From Diplocarpon mali (Eukaryota > Ascomycota > Leotiomycetes > Helotiales > Drepanopezizaceae), in the NCBI GenBank assembly GCA_024741835.1, contig JAENRP010000013.1, forward strand, positions 62,001 to 126,000: 64,000 nt of DNA, written 5' to 3'. The translations under genes and the position numbers were made by a program. The notes beneath the pieces are model-generated. The model did not search any database, was not told the DNA's origin, and saw only the letters and a program-made list of their open reading frames with translations. Below, piece by piece: positions 1 through 11,487 of the stretch; the first letter of the stretch is position 1; each line of letters starts with the position of its first letter.

Positions 1-1100
1 GCGACGAATCGAAATCGTCTGGAAGGTTGAGGAGATGTAGTCGACAATATTGGCCTCGTTGACAGTGGTTGCTAGGACTTGAGAGGCAAACAACTTACAG
101 AACATGAACTAGGTGAGAAGAAAGCACTTTATCTTGCAGTAGGGAAGGAGATTCTGATTGTTTTTCCAACTGGTCTGTGTGTGAAGCTGAGTAGGATTCT
201 TGGAGTTGTTGCACCTTCCAAGTCGCCATTGGCATGCTTTGATCTTCATATTCAAGTATATATCTCGCATCTCTCACGTCTGCAAGCATGGCTCTCGCTA
301 TGATATATCTGGACCTCGGTCACTGGACGGAGTAGCAAAAAGCAGACATGGATTCACTGGCGCAGAAGTAAAGTCCTGTTCCAGTCTAGTCTATCTCGCT
401 TCGTCTTCGCCAACTGGCGGGCGATATTAGCTCGTGGGCTACGCTTGGGTATATACCTAGTTAGTGCTTTCATTCAATTGAGTAAAGATGAATTATGTTT
501 GACGTCACTCTTCAGCTATTTATTCATCAAGGCGGTGATATTTCTCTGGCGTTCTCTCCTCAGGCGCAACTTCACCCAGTGTGTGCTTCAAAGCGGCCTT
601 GTGCGATGATCTGAGAACAGCCAATTCTTGAAAGGCGTCAAAGACTCTGCCTCCAGCATTGCGGGCTCTCGTTGCTTCTATATGAAATTAACTCAAATAC
701 GGATTCTCATCCATACCATCTGCAATTTGTGGATGATTCAAGAAATTTACTCAAATTGGCATTGAGTCTCTGTACCTGAAGGAGATAATGTCCCACCCCA
801 CCCCCCTTTGGCCTACCTCGCTTACCTTACCATAACTTATACCTACTAACTTCAATAATTTGTTATATTTATTCCTTTATCGATTTTACTGAATTTTAAA
901 CTATGACTTATTTACATCACAAAGCCTTAATATGTAGAATGCGATATTAAGTGTGATCTTAAAGAAGTTGCAGCTACTAAGATTTTATGAAAGGCCTATC
1001 TAAAGTAGGGTATTCTAAGGTCTATACTTTGCTATTATAATAATTTAGCTTGGCTCTGCTAAGAGGGCTCTAGCCATTTGCAAAGATTACCCATAGTGAT
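1..1100. other. Intergenic, no supported gene
   Basis: Moderately AT-rich sequence becoming very AT-rich after about 780. The open frames are short (at most 76 codons), overlap on both strands and resemble no family I know. I see no tRNA or splice-supported exon chain. Confidence 0.5.
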
Positions 1101-3100
1101 AGAGTGTCGATTGATTAATTAGATTATGACTAAAAAGTCTTTTAGCTATAGAGTTACGCACATACAAATCAGGACTTTTGAAGAGAGGCTTCTTGATTTC
1201 TAGAGGGACTGTAAACCACTTAAGAAATATTGGATGAGACGCTTTTTAGCTCAGAGTGCTATTCTTGAGACTACGAGGTCAATATAAGTTGATTTTATAT
1301 ATATCAATTGCGATTAGTTTCAAATTATTAAGCCCTAGATTTGAAAACTGGGGATTCTAGCAGTTAAAGCCATCTTAGCTACTCAACGATAGAATATAGA
1401 TAAGACAGGCGTTATGGAAGGCTATAGCTTTAATATATGTATCATTATTGGTACGCAGATTCCTATATAATAGACAAGTTCCCCTCATTCCTAGGATCAA
1501 CCTAAAGAGATATATCATATGCGATCGGAGGGGTTTCAGATGGATTTCGGAGGGCTATATAGCCCGAGGACCTCGGTGATATGTCCGTCCTAGGCTAGGA
1601 GGAGTACAAGAGGGAGGGAATTTAGAGGTTTTAGGGTACCATCTCGGCCCTATATAGTAGAGGGACACACATTACAGACTTTATAATATGTGCATTTTTA
1701 ATCAAGTACTCGACTTTATTCACGTGAATATCGATACCGGTACGGAACCCACAATTATAAGAAGTACCGAAATATATAAGGTATAAGGCAAATAGCTAGG
1801 TCTTTATACTTAAATAATAACTATTAAGTGTATCTTTAAAATTAGAGCTTCCACTTTACCATTTATAATTTAAAAAGAAAAGTCGGTATGATAATACCAG
1901 TTTCCAGCTTAGTTGCAAATATCCATAATTAGCACTCCACTACTATTAAAAATAGCTAGAGTACCAATAATAAAACTTTAAATGTAACGACGTAAAATAA
2001 ACGGTGATACGGGATCAAGTATGGTAGCACGAGCAGGTGCAAAGGCGAATTCTATAGGTACAATACGAAGAAAACGAATAAGTTAGAGAGATCTTATGTT
2101 AAGAGTCTCCCTAATTAAATACACTGGCCAGAGGCCCTGTTGCCCGTTCCTATAATATTGTACAAGTATATACCTAATAAACCTAATTAGAGTAGAAACT
2201 AGGGTAACCCAGCTCCAGATATATGTCTCGAAACTGTACACGCCACAACTCCGTAGTGCCATCATTGCATTAGGGTAGCTTAAGAAGTCATTTATTCCTT
2301 AAATGGAACTATATTATCATCCAGCATAACTCCTTACTTTAAACGGCTATAAGAGCTACAAGAATATAGAATACCTTTAGGAATGCCTTAAGTATAATAT
2401 CTACCTTTTTTCTATCCATATATGTATATATATTATATATCTTCTAATTTTTAGATTTAACTCTTTTCTCTACACTTAAACGTTCTCAATGAAAAGAGCT
2501 GTAAAAGTTAAATGGTTTAATCAATTCTATACTAACTAGCAAGCGCAGTTTTCTTTTTTGCTACTAGGAGGCATATTGAAAGATTGCTACGTCGCCTAAT
2601 ACTAAGATAGGTTAGAGGAATATAGGTTTATAGCTAGTATCTATAGCCAAGCCTTTAATACGCCCTTTGAGATTAGAAAATAAAAGAAGTTGGCAGATAC
2701 AACTCTTTTAAAGCTTTAAAAGAAGCTGTTATAACCTGCGAATGCTTCTAATACTTCACTTAAATTATAAACTCCAAATGTTAATAAAGATCTATATTTA
2801 TAGATTCGAGCTCTACTAAACAAGTTATATAATAAACTTCTATTGTAACGTAAACTTGTTAAAAAGGTTTCAAAGGGAATCAATACAAAGGAACATAAGC
2901 TAAGGAAGGTAAATATAAGGATTATAGAGTTTAAGGAAAGATTAAAGCACTCAAGGCTAAAGAAGAAGAAGGTTCAGGCTCAAATTGTAATTAAAGAGCG
3001 TTAGATTACACCTATCGAATCCGATCTAAAAGTAGAATCAGAATCAGAATCTATAATATCTTGTATAGAAGTTAACGCAAAATAGGGTTATTGAGAATTG
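1100..3100 (+). mobile_element. RIP-degraded pogo/Fot-type DDE transposase relic
   Basis: No intact frame remains. At 1393-1467 a stretch reads NIDKTGVMEGYSFN, which matches the region around the first catalytic Asp of fungal pogo/CENP-B-type (DDE_1) transposases, usually NIDETG-MEG. At about 2455-2620 a second stretch reads LTLFSTLKRSQ followed by stops, resembling the GCFxPLKRAY segment after the last catalytic Asp. From about 2640 to 3060 comes a Lys-rich tail with KKKKVQAQ, as in the C-termini of these transposases. Many stops are TAG or TAA where CAG or CAA would fit, a C-to-T pattern typical of RIP. The spacing between the first two blocks is longer than in an intact element, so 1470-2450 may hold a nested insertion. 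No terminal inverted repeats were identified. The homology is by eye only. Confidence 0.55.
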
Positions 3101-6100
3101 AATAAAAAGTATTATGAATAAGCGAGTTAGGCCAGAGGTAGGGGTGGACGAAAGGGGAAGGTGAGACTTTAGTGCTTATTAGGTCTTGATGATTCCACTT
3201 TTGGGTATCAATAACCTACCATTTTCGTAGCTGTTTAAAGATAGCTATACATTTTGCAAGCAACTAATTTAACAACAGGCCCAAAAATTGCCACATTCTC
3301 AATAAAAGACGTCTATGTTTGTATATAAGTGGTTGTTGGTTTTCTGGCGCCAAGGTTGAAGGATTCCGAAAGATGCAAGGACGTGTAGCAAGAGCTCCTG
3401 AAGATGGTTTCCATGTCTTAATTACTGTTCTAGACGCAGAAACCATGACATCCCTACACTCAATACCTCGTCAATGCCTCTACGAAGTTCCAGGGGCAGA
3501 GTTTCAATAGTAACTTGAGTACTAAATCAAGTTCTTTCTTAAGTAGTCGATAAGAAAACCAGGAGTGTCCTAAGCGCAGCTTGATGATTGATCATGACAA
3601 AATGGCCCGGAATAGGAGTGGCACAGAAGTACGGACTTGACGTGATGAGTGGAAGCCTTGGTGGAGCAATTACGATGAGTAGTGTTCCCTGTAGGTCTTG
3701 CAGCTCTTCTTCGTACCGCACTACTGGAAGGGGAAAAACGTAGCACTTAAGTACTCGTCACTGGCATAGAGCTCGTCCTATGAAGGTGCCTAGTTGAATA
3801 AGCTTGTATCTTTGAAAAATTATGAAGCCTTGGTGTTTTCAGAATTCCGTGTTGTTTATATCTCAGGATTACATTTCAGTGCGAGGCCTCGAGGAATCGT
3901 TGCTTGATGTTATCACTGATCCCTTTCGTACACGTGAATCTTTGCTTTACATAACGGGCACGGGTTTGAGTGCCGTTGATAGGAATAGAGTCGAACTTCA
4001 ATTTGGGCTTTTGAAATTCATTCAGACTATCTAAATATATGGTCTTAACCCGAGAAAGCAGGCTAGGGACCACATGCCAAGATATAAGCAGCACTTGATA
4101 AGTTGGATTTAAATGCCTCTTGCGATCGCAAATATTGACCTCTCCTGGAATGAAAACCTCCCTTTTGATCTTCATCCAGCCTTGTCATTTAGTAGATTAT
4201 AATCGCTATGAAAACAGTCAGGTTTTCGAGTGGTAATTTGACCAAAATGCGATATACAGAAAGGACACGAACAGCAACAGAACTGTCGGAAGAGCTATGA
4301 AACAAGTCCAGAAGCTGGAGGAGCGGCCTTTGTGAGAGAAGAAACAGCAGCGAACAGATCTTGGGCAAGAGAGCGACGCCTATATGAGAACGTGTTTTGG
4401 TAAGGGTAGTCCTGATCGTCGCCGATGATAAGTTTGTATCAAGTTTAGGACAGAAGCTTGCTGCGCATTCAGCATCAAAATACCCTGTTTAATTTTTTCA
4501 ATATGAAATTTCTTCTAGAATTAAGAGAAACCTGAAGCGAATAATGGCAACGGGTTCATTTCTACTCAAACACCAATGCTAGAGAGGCGCAAAACTAGCA
4601 ACCACTAATGCTCTGGGTCCCTTTGCGGCTAGTTTTATCACAATAGCTCCAGTCCCGGCGTCATCGTATCAAGATGAGAGTCGCAAAAAGAAGATTGAAA
4701 TTCCATGTATGCTGCAATCAGATTTTCGGCTTCATTGTACGCCACTCTGTTCGCTTGTTTACTTCACATATTCAGTAGCCGAAAGTTTCAGGTCACGTGT
4801 AAAAATCTAGGGAGATTCTGGCCACTATAGCAAGCTTCTCCTCGGCTCTCGGAGACGAAGTACTGCAGAGTGTTGGTAATAGTAGCGGCAGACTCTTAGG
4901 CCTAATATTGACAGTTTGTAAGCTGCGAGGTCTATAAGAGATGCCCTGAAAGCCGGGTGTAATGCCGTCGTCGTGACACTTCTGAATAGTCCTGCATCGG
5001 GACTCTGGTGAGTTGGTTGGCAGAAGTCTTTGAAAGTTATAAGCCATAGAAACTTGAAAGTTGGAAACGTTGGAATAGCCCCCAGTGCGCTTGTGTTGTT
5101 GAATCTCTGGGCGCTGAACAGTGTCAAGAAAATATGTTAAATAAATTTACCTTTTGCCACCTTCCAGCAACCATAGTAGCTCTCTTTGAAGTGACAACTT
5201 CTACCATGATTGATTTGTCTACGAGAAACTTACTTGAGTTATCTTGTACCGCTTGCTAACTACCCAAAAATGACAGCAACTAACAATTTGCAAGTATATA
5301 ACAGCCGCGCGGTGATAGATTCACATTCTTTACCAACACAACGCAGGAACTAAAATGAATGTTTTATTTTGTAACAAGATAGCTTAATCATGAAAATGTA
5401 GAGGATAATATACTACACTTGTTGCTAGTAACAAAAGCCCCAGGTCGGCTTCGTAGGATAGTGGCTTCATATCGACTCATCTTTGAGCTACTAAACCCCA
5501 ATGGGTATTTTTCATCTGTATGCTCTCAACCTCGACAAATCAATGGAGAAATAATCCCCAGCGAGCAAACTCACGCTACAAGTGATTGCGCCTTCATTCG
5601 CAGGTGACTTTGCCGAGCGAAGTCAAAGTGGAACGAAGATGAGTGCATTGTATGTAAGAACAAATTCGATATTCTCAATTCTGGACATGAATACCTGCTG
5701 TCCGTAGAAATTTCAACATCAAGTCGTAGGATCTAAAGAGCAAGATTCAGAAACGAGGAAAATTCATCAAAATGAGCATTACTTTCTATGTAAGGGTAGC
5801 AATGGATTACTATAGAGAAGTCTGTGTATTTGACGTTTTATATGACGTTTTATATGACGTTTCCACGAGTGGAATATTATCTGACTAGGATTAATTAGCG
5901 TGAATCAGGCAACGAAAATGAGTGTTTACATCGGCCGCAAATTTAATCGATTTAGAGTAATGCCGATAAGCCGTTGGTGCCATATTTGAAGTGCATTTCG
6001 AAGTGAACACCAGCCCTGGTCTCTCGTCCCATGTGACCATTGAAGAGTTGATTGTAAAATTGCTGACACCTATGGCGTGTCACATATTATAGAACATCTC

Positions 6101-6380
6101 AGCTTGTGCCTGGTTTTTGGCTGCTAGTTTGTGTGACTGCAGACCAATTATCTATCTCGGGTAATACCATTGAATCTATGCATGCATGAAGCTGAAGAAA
6201 TTTACCTTCGCTGATCAAAATCATGATAGCAGTGTATTTTTTGACGATAATTAGAAAAAAGGCAGTTTGTAAAATAATGTCAGTCATAGTAAGGATGTAT
6301 CCTCAAATCGTGTTAAGTTACATTGGTTTTCTTTCACACCATTAAATGGATTTCTGATAGTTCAGTGTTTTACAGGCAAT
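3100..6380. other. Intergenic, gene-poor
   Basis: A 63-codon frame at 3319-3510 (plus) has protein-like composition (YISGCWFSGAK... EDGFHVLITVLDAETMTSL) and may be an exon-sized gene remnant, but I do not recognise the family and the following sequence has stops in all frames. A 12-bp unit (tatatgacgttt) is repeated about three times near 5835-5865. I see nothing else supportable. Confidence 0.4.
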
Positions 6381-6389
6381 CGACTGACT

Positions 6390-7110
6390 CAATCGTTTGA
6401 GTAAGTTTCTACACAGCCGTCAGCCCACCGCCAGCGACTCCAATCTCGTTCCAAGCATAACATACAGCGATGCGTGAAGCTGCTCTGCTCTGGTATAGCT
6501 GGAAAATTCAGAAGTGAGCAGGCACTAATTGTCACTTGTTCTGCAAATGCTTTTGTGGGTGCATTATGCGGAAGTACTCGGACAAGACTCAACTCTGACT
6601 TACTACATAGATGTGGTCAGCATGAAAGCAGGATCGGCAATAGCTTCAAAGACACCCGAGAGAATTCTGAGGACAGCCAGCGAAGCGTAGTTCTTCGATA
6701 CAGCTTGTACCATCAATAAAGCTCCCCACATGAATATACTAAACGACAGATCTGACACCGCGCGTCAGTATGATCCTACGGAACCTCAGAATTATCTGGC
6801 TCAAAAGTCTGACTTACACCATCCGGGCCTACATCTCTGCATGATAAGATTAGAAGGAATCGTCCAGAAAAGCCATCCAATATAAAATGCTGACGACAAC
6901 CAGCTATACTCGGACGAAGCTAGCTTGAGGTCTTCTTTGATCCCGAAGATTGCTGCATACGAGAGGGTTGTTTTATCAACGTACTTAGAGCGGAATTCAG
7001 TATTTTCATTGCTGTAGGAGAGCGCAGTACGCACGTAAAAGAAGTAACAGACACCCAGAAGGGGGAGAATCCGCTTGTTAAGCTTGTGCCGTTTCGAGAG
7101 TCAGCAGTCG
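6390..7110 (-). pseudogene. Broken MFS transporter (ACS/allantoate permease-like)
   Basis: Read on the minus strand, the pieces line up in order with the N-terminal half of a fungal anion:cation symporter (Dal5/Tna1-like) MFS permease. They are a basic segment ending KLNKRILP (about 7090), LGVCYFFY, then YVDKTTLSYAAIFGIKEDL and YSWLSSAFYIGWLFWTIPSN (6830-6980), LLMVQAVSKNYASLAVLRILSG with ADPAFM (about 6610-6725), YTRAEQ, and finally RIAVCYAWNEIGVAGGG (about 6420-6480). Plausible introns (GTGTAAGT...TTTAG and GTAAGTCAG...TTCCAG) connect some pieces. However, one-base shifts are needed inside RILPLL and after YTRAEQ, a stop follows the last piece, and the second half of the transporter is missing. 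An intact family member has about 450-500 residues and 12 membrane segments, so this is a truncated, frameshifted remnant. Confidence 0.75.
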
Positions 7111-8764
7111 ATGGTTTCTCTATTTTTCGGGCGATACACCCGCATTCGTTTCGGAGATGAGAATCATTCTAAACCAGACGACGAATGCAACCAGGATAAC
7201 TCACCTGCGTTTTAGCCGTGCTTCGTCGCTTTCGTCAATTGCTCCATCATTGGGATATCGCGCGACAGCTTCGGCGTATATCTCGGCATTAGGTTGGTCA
7301 ATCGTACTGACGACTTCAGATATTGCTTAATGTCAACGCAGACTCCGATGATGCTTTCGTGGTCTTTATTAGATCTCCTGCGCTCGTATGGCATGCTGGA
7401 CATCCTGGGTGCTGTACTGTGCGAAGAAACGAGTGGGTAACGCGGAACAATGGTCTCGAAGATAATCCATTTCTGATACCCAGTATCTGGTAGAAGGACG
7501 TTGTACCCACACAGCAATAGCGACCAAAGCAACCGTCTATCCTAAGCAGGGTGTTGTTTTGGCGCTAAATTAATCGATATTTTGATTCGACACATCTTCT
7601 AATCGCCGGAGGAGATGCACATTGGCAAGTAGAATTTATACAATATATATACAGCATGTGTATCGCCGAGTACTTCAATTGCTTTTCGAATCCCGCTTTT
7701 GAATTCTAGCCCGGTGCGGGTATATTTCACTTCTCTTGTACTGCGATGAATTTTCCCGCAAATCACGGCTGAGATACAAGCTTGGTTTCGACCTGAAGTA
7801 CTGAGGACAAAAGATCGGCCAGGCTTGCCAATGTTTATCAGCATGTGCTTTGTGATTCTCGCCTCAAAAACTATTTGATCTAGGGAAGGGAATCTTTCTG
7901 CTAACTTTGTATTCTGTATTCATATATCACCTGATTCAAGACTCTCTTGTAAAGAGCTGAGCGCGAAATTTGTCACTGCTAACGGAAAGTGAATAGACTA
8001 GGTGCTGCTTGACCCTTGAAGTAAGAGCACGATCCCCCATGAGCAGCACAAAGCACTCATCGGCACTGCCACGGATTAGGTACTGTTAATTCCTACGGAG
8101 GCCATTTGTATATGCAATCACTACGAAAATGCTGCACACCATCGTACAATGAATGTGAGTGGCTATAAAGACACTCTAAAGTAACTATCAGATTGTATCA
8201 CAAGTATAGAAAATCTATTGTTTTTGATTCACCAAAACAAAATCGGACAATAACTGTAAGTCAACTGAGGTATATCTTGACATCAAACATAAATCGCACG
8301 GATCCTCGCAGAGTATTTAATACCGAGAACACTAAATGGGTCCTCTTCCGAAATAACACACTTTCCGATTCAACATTCTCGTTCGCAACTTCTTGTCCAC
8401 TCCTTCTTGTTAATACATTCTCGTCGACGTTTCTTTTAGACCGACAGTTCTAATCACTACCTATATTCATTTGATAGCTTGTGGTTGGACAGGAAGTAGT
8501 TCGTAGTTACTGCTTAGCGTTGTTGTTGGTGCTGCGATTGGGCTTGCGAGAGAAGCTTAAGGTCCAATAAGAGGGTATTGAGAGCGGCTACGAATTCGTC
8601 ACAAAAGGAATGCAAGAATCGAAATAGGATTGACATTACAGCTGGTAAAAACAACGGGGTCTAGGAAATACAGAGCCTTTCTAGATTGCCACACACCAGA
8701 CGCCTCGCTAGCTCATCGCGGCTGTGATATCGCATCCGAAATATCCTCTTCCTCTTCGACTTAC
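7111..8764. other. Intergenic, no supported gene
   Basis: Two minus-strand frames (7212-7532, 106 codons; 7599-7844, 81 codons) have somewhat protein-like composition but no recognisable motif and no convincing splice link to each other or to the transporter remnant. They could be remnants of other genes. 7850-8700 shows nothing. Confidence 0.4.
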
Positions 8765-10189
8765 TTAGCCTCGCACCGCGGGATGCACATCTGCATACAT
8801 ATCTCTCTCTCCTCCTCTCCTCTCCCCTTCCATTTTCTCCGTCATAGCCTCAGCCGCTATCCTCTTCTCCTCAGCCTTAGCTCTCATCCCCTCTGCCGCT
8901 TTCTCCCTCTGCCACAACATGCCCAGGCGCCCCGCCTCCTCCCAGTTCTCCCTCACAAACGCACCCACCTCCTCTCCGTCCCAGAACCCATTTCCATCTC
9001 TCTCTGCTGCCTTGGGCTTCTCCCCATGCCACAAAATCTCCTCATCCATCAAGACGCCCTTCAGAAATCGGCACGCAGCACTTCTGACCTGTGGATCCAG
9101 CGTACCAGGGACGTTCTGCTTGATAGCGATTTGCCAAATATCATCTATGTTCTTGGCGCGCAGGAAGGCTTTTTCGCGGGTGGTGTAGGCGTGCTGGACG
9201 GCAGGCCCGAAGGTCGAGAATGCTTCGGCGCGAACTTGATCGCGGGTCAGAGGAGGATTTGGGCTTCGATTTGGGTCTGAGGGAGAAGAGCGCTTGGAGG
9301 GGACAAAGTCCTCGATCCAGGCGCGGAATATGGGCCGTTTGAGGAGGCGCTGGCGGTCGTTCGTGTTCAACCTTTTCTCGACCTTTCGGTCTCCTGATTG
9401 GTCTTTTATACCTATATCCTGCATACCCATACCCGAATTCATTTTCACGCCACTTTCCTCCTTATTACCTTGCTCCTCTTCGAAGTCAGATTCAGTCTTG
9501 ACCCAAAAGAGCCGGCACCCTGCTGCGTACTCAAACATCTCCTGCTGACTCCCGAACGGATGCCACCATCTCTCGGCATCTAAGCCGAGGAATTGCAGGG
9601 CGGCAGTTGGAGAGGAGGTGAGGAGTACGAGGCTGTTTTTGCGATCGTGGGTCTCGATGCTGGGGATGCGGAGGTGCAAACCGCTGTGGTTGATCGTGAG
9701 GCCGAAAGGCCGGATGGTGCTGCCGAGAATGGACCACAGGTCGCCATGGGCGGCGTGAAAGAGATGCCAATCTAGTTCGTGGGAAGTGGCGAGGATGTGA
9801 ATGTCCAGCTGAATGAACTTCTTGACTGCTGGGACCGGAACCGGTTCTGAGGCGCGGTCTTGTTGTTCTGTATTGTTCTGGCTGGCTGTGAGTGTGGAGG
9901 GGGAGCTCTCTTGCGGCCAAGGGATGGCGATGTTCATAGCTTGACCCTTGGTACCCGCTATCCAGGCGATTGCTCCCAGATCTCGGGCAAGAGTCTCTAC
10001 CACTTTAAGTTTTGGTGTCACGGACTGGTCGTAAGCTGCGGTGATGGGGGAGAAGACGAGGACTAGGGTATATAAGAATTAGCTTTCTGCACCACCAGAA
10101 CTCGCATCCTCCGCCGAATCGCGTCTCCGTAATATACCTCGAAAATCATGGGGAGTAAGAGGGCGACGACTTGCCATCGATATCTCCAT
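8765..10189 (-). CDS. Conserved-looking fungal protein of unknown function
   Basis: A two-exon model: exon 1 10189-10138, intron 10137-10063 (75 bp, GTATAT...GCTAAT...CTAG), exon 2 10062-8765, giving 449 residues. The junction joins HDFR to VLVFSPITAAYDQ in frame. The central part is hydrophilic and disordered, with a Gly/Met-rich acidic stretch. The C-terminal third is charged and probably helical, rich in Glu, Lys and Ala. I do not recognise the family. The upstream reading frame stays open and protein-like to about 10405 but has no ATG, so the true N-terminus probably lies in a further upstream exon. 10189 is simply the first in-frame ATG. The large plus-strand frame over 8630-9280 is an antisense shadow. 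Confidence 0.65.
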
Positions 10190-11487
10190 AATCTGCCTTG
10201 CTAGGTGCTTCGATAGGGGACGCGGCTCGCCGGAAATGTTGGTGTAAAATATCGAGAACGCGCGCAAGGACGTTTCTGTATACACGAAGAGGCATTCGGG
10301 GAGTTGAGAGGGGAGGGATATGGGTGGCGAAAGCGTTTCCGCCCATTGTTGCGGTTGTGGGGGTTGATGTTGAGACGTGAGAAACACGCGAGGACTGTGA
10401 GAGGATCAGAGGGTACGGGATGGTCCATGAAGAGGCGTGGAGCTTTGAGATTATCCGGAGATAGTGGAGATCGCGATCAGAGGGTGATGGGCACAGGAAT
10501 CTAATTGTATAGACAGAGGACGCTCCAATTGTCTGTCTGTTTGTTTTCTTGGCGCCCGCTCTTGTTGTGATTTGGAGGAGAGGCGAAGCGAAGCGAAGCC
10601 CAGCCCGCGATGAGAATGGAAGAGCAGCAACAGCACAAGAGTGACTTAACCCCAGCCACCTTGCTTGCATGAGTATATGACGATACCAGCGGGAATCCGT
10701 GTGGCAGGTTTGTCGCAAGCCAAGTCGAAGGGACACGACAGGGAAGTATATACTCAAAACCCTGTAAACGCACTCTCAAGCACGCCTATCAGTACACTAA
10801 TGTGGTGTCTTTTGGGTCTGCGTCGAAGCTTTGTTCCCAGCTTCTAATTCTCCCGGATGACATTCCCAACTGCAGAGAGCGAGGATACCTGATATAAAAT
10901 CCAATTATTATATGTCGCAAGCCGTCCGAACTTTCTCCGACCGTGAGGCTCCGCCGAGACTACGGAGCGCCTCTCATCTTACGTCATCTCGGAATCCACC
11001 CCACTGTTTGTTCTGCCTACTTACTCTCTTAAAAGGTGTTGGCTGCAACCTCCGTCCGCTCACCTCGACGACTTTGAAAACCCATCCCATCCATGCCAGT
11101 CTCGACAGAGTCAACATTCATTCACACACATCTTATCTTACCTCTATCACGCGCCTCCTCGACGATATGAATCCACGTCTTTTATATTCTCCCGCCAAGC
11201 CACTTGACTTGCTGTGCCTCGTTCCGAAGGAACACCATCCCGTCCTACTACTTACTAGCCACTCAGCACTGCCCCTCGGTGGCTGAGAAGACAAGCTCAC
11301 CATCATATTACGCTTAAGACCTTTGCTATACATATCTATCTTGCTCTCCTGCTTACCAACCTCTACATCTACATCTCACCTGGACCATTTCGAGATCATA
11401 TCCACAGACTCGGACTGTTAATTGCAGATTCAGACAACTACCTCCCGAGACAGATAGGCGTACGAAGGTCCAGACTCGACCTCGAAC
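10190..11487. other. Divergent intergenic region between unknown gene and annexin
   Basis: This region lies between divergently transcribed genes and should hold both promoters. An upstream exon of the minus-strand gene is likely within about 10190-10420. The last few hundred bases before 11488 are C/T-rich on the plus strand, as in many fungal 5' untranslated regions. Confidence 0.4.

Noticed and set aside
10146..10757. 203-codon minus frame upstream of the unknown gene
   Set aside because: Different frame from the exon that splices into the gene. Composition is irregular and no junction joins it in frame.
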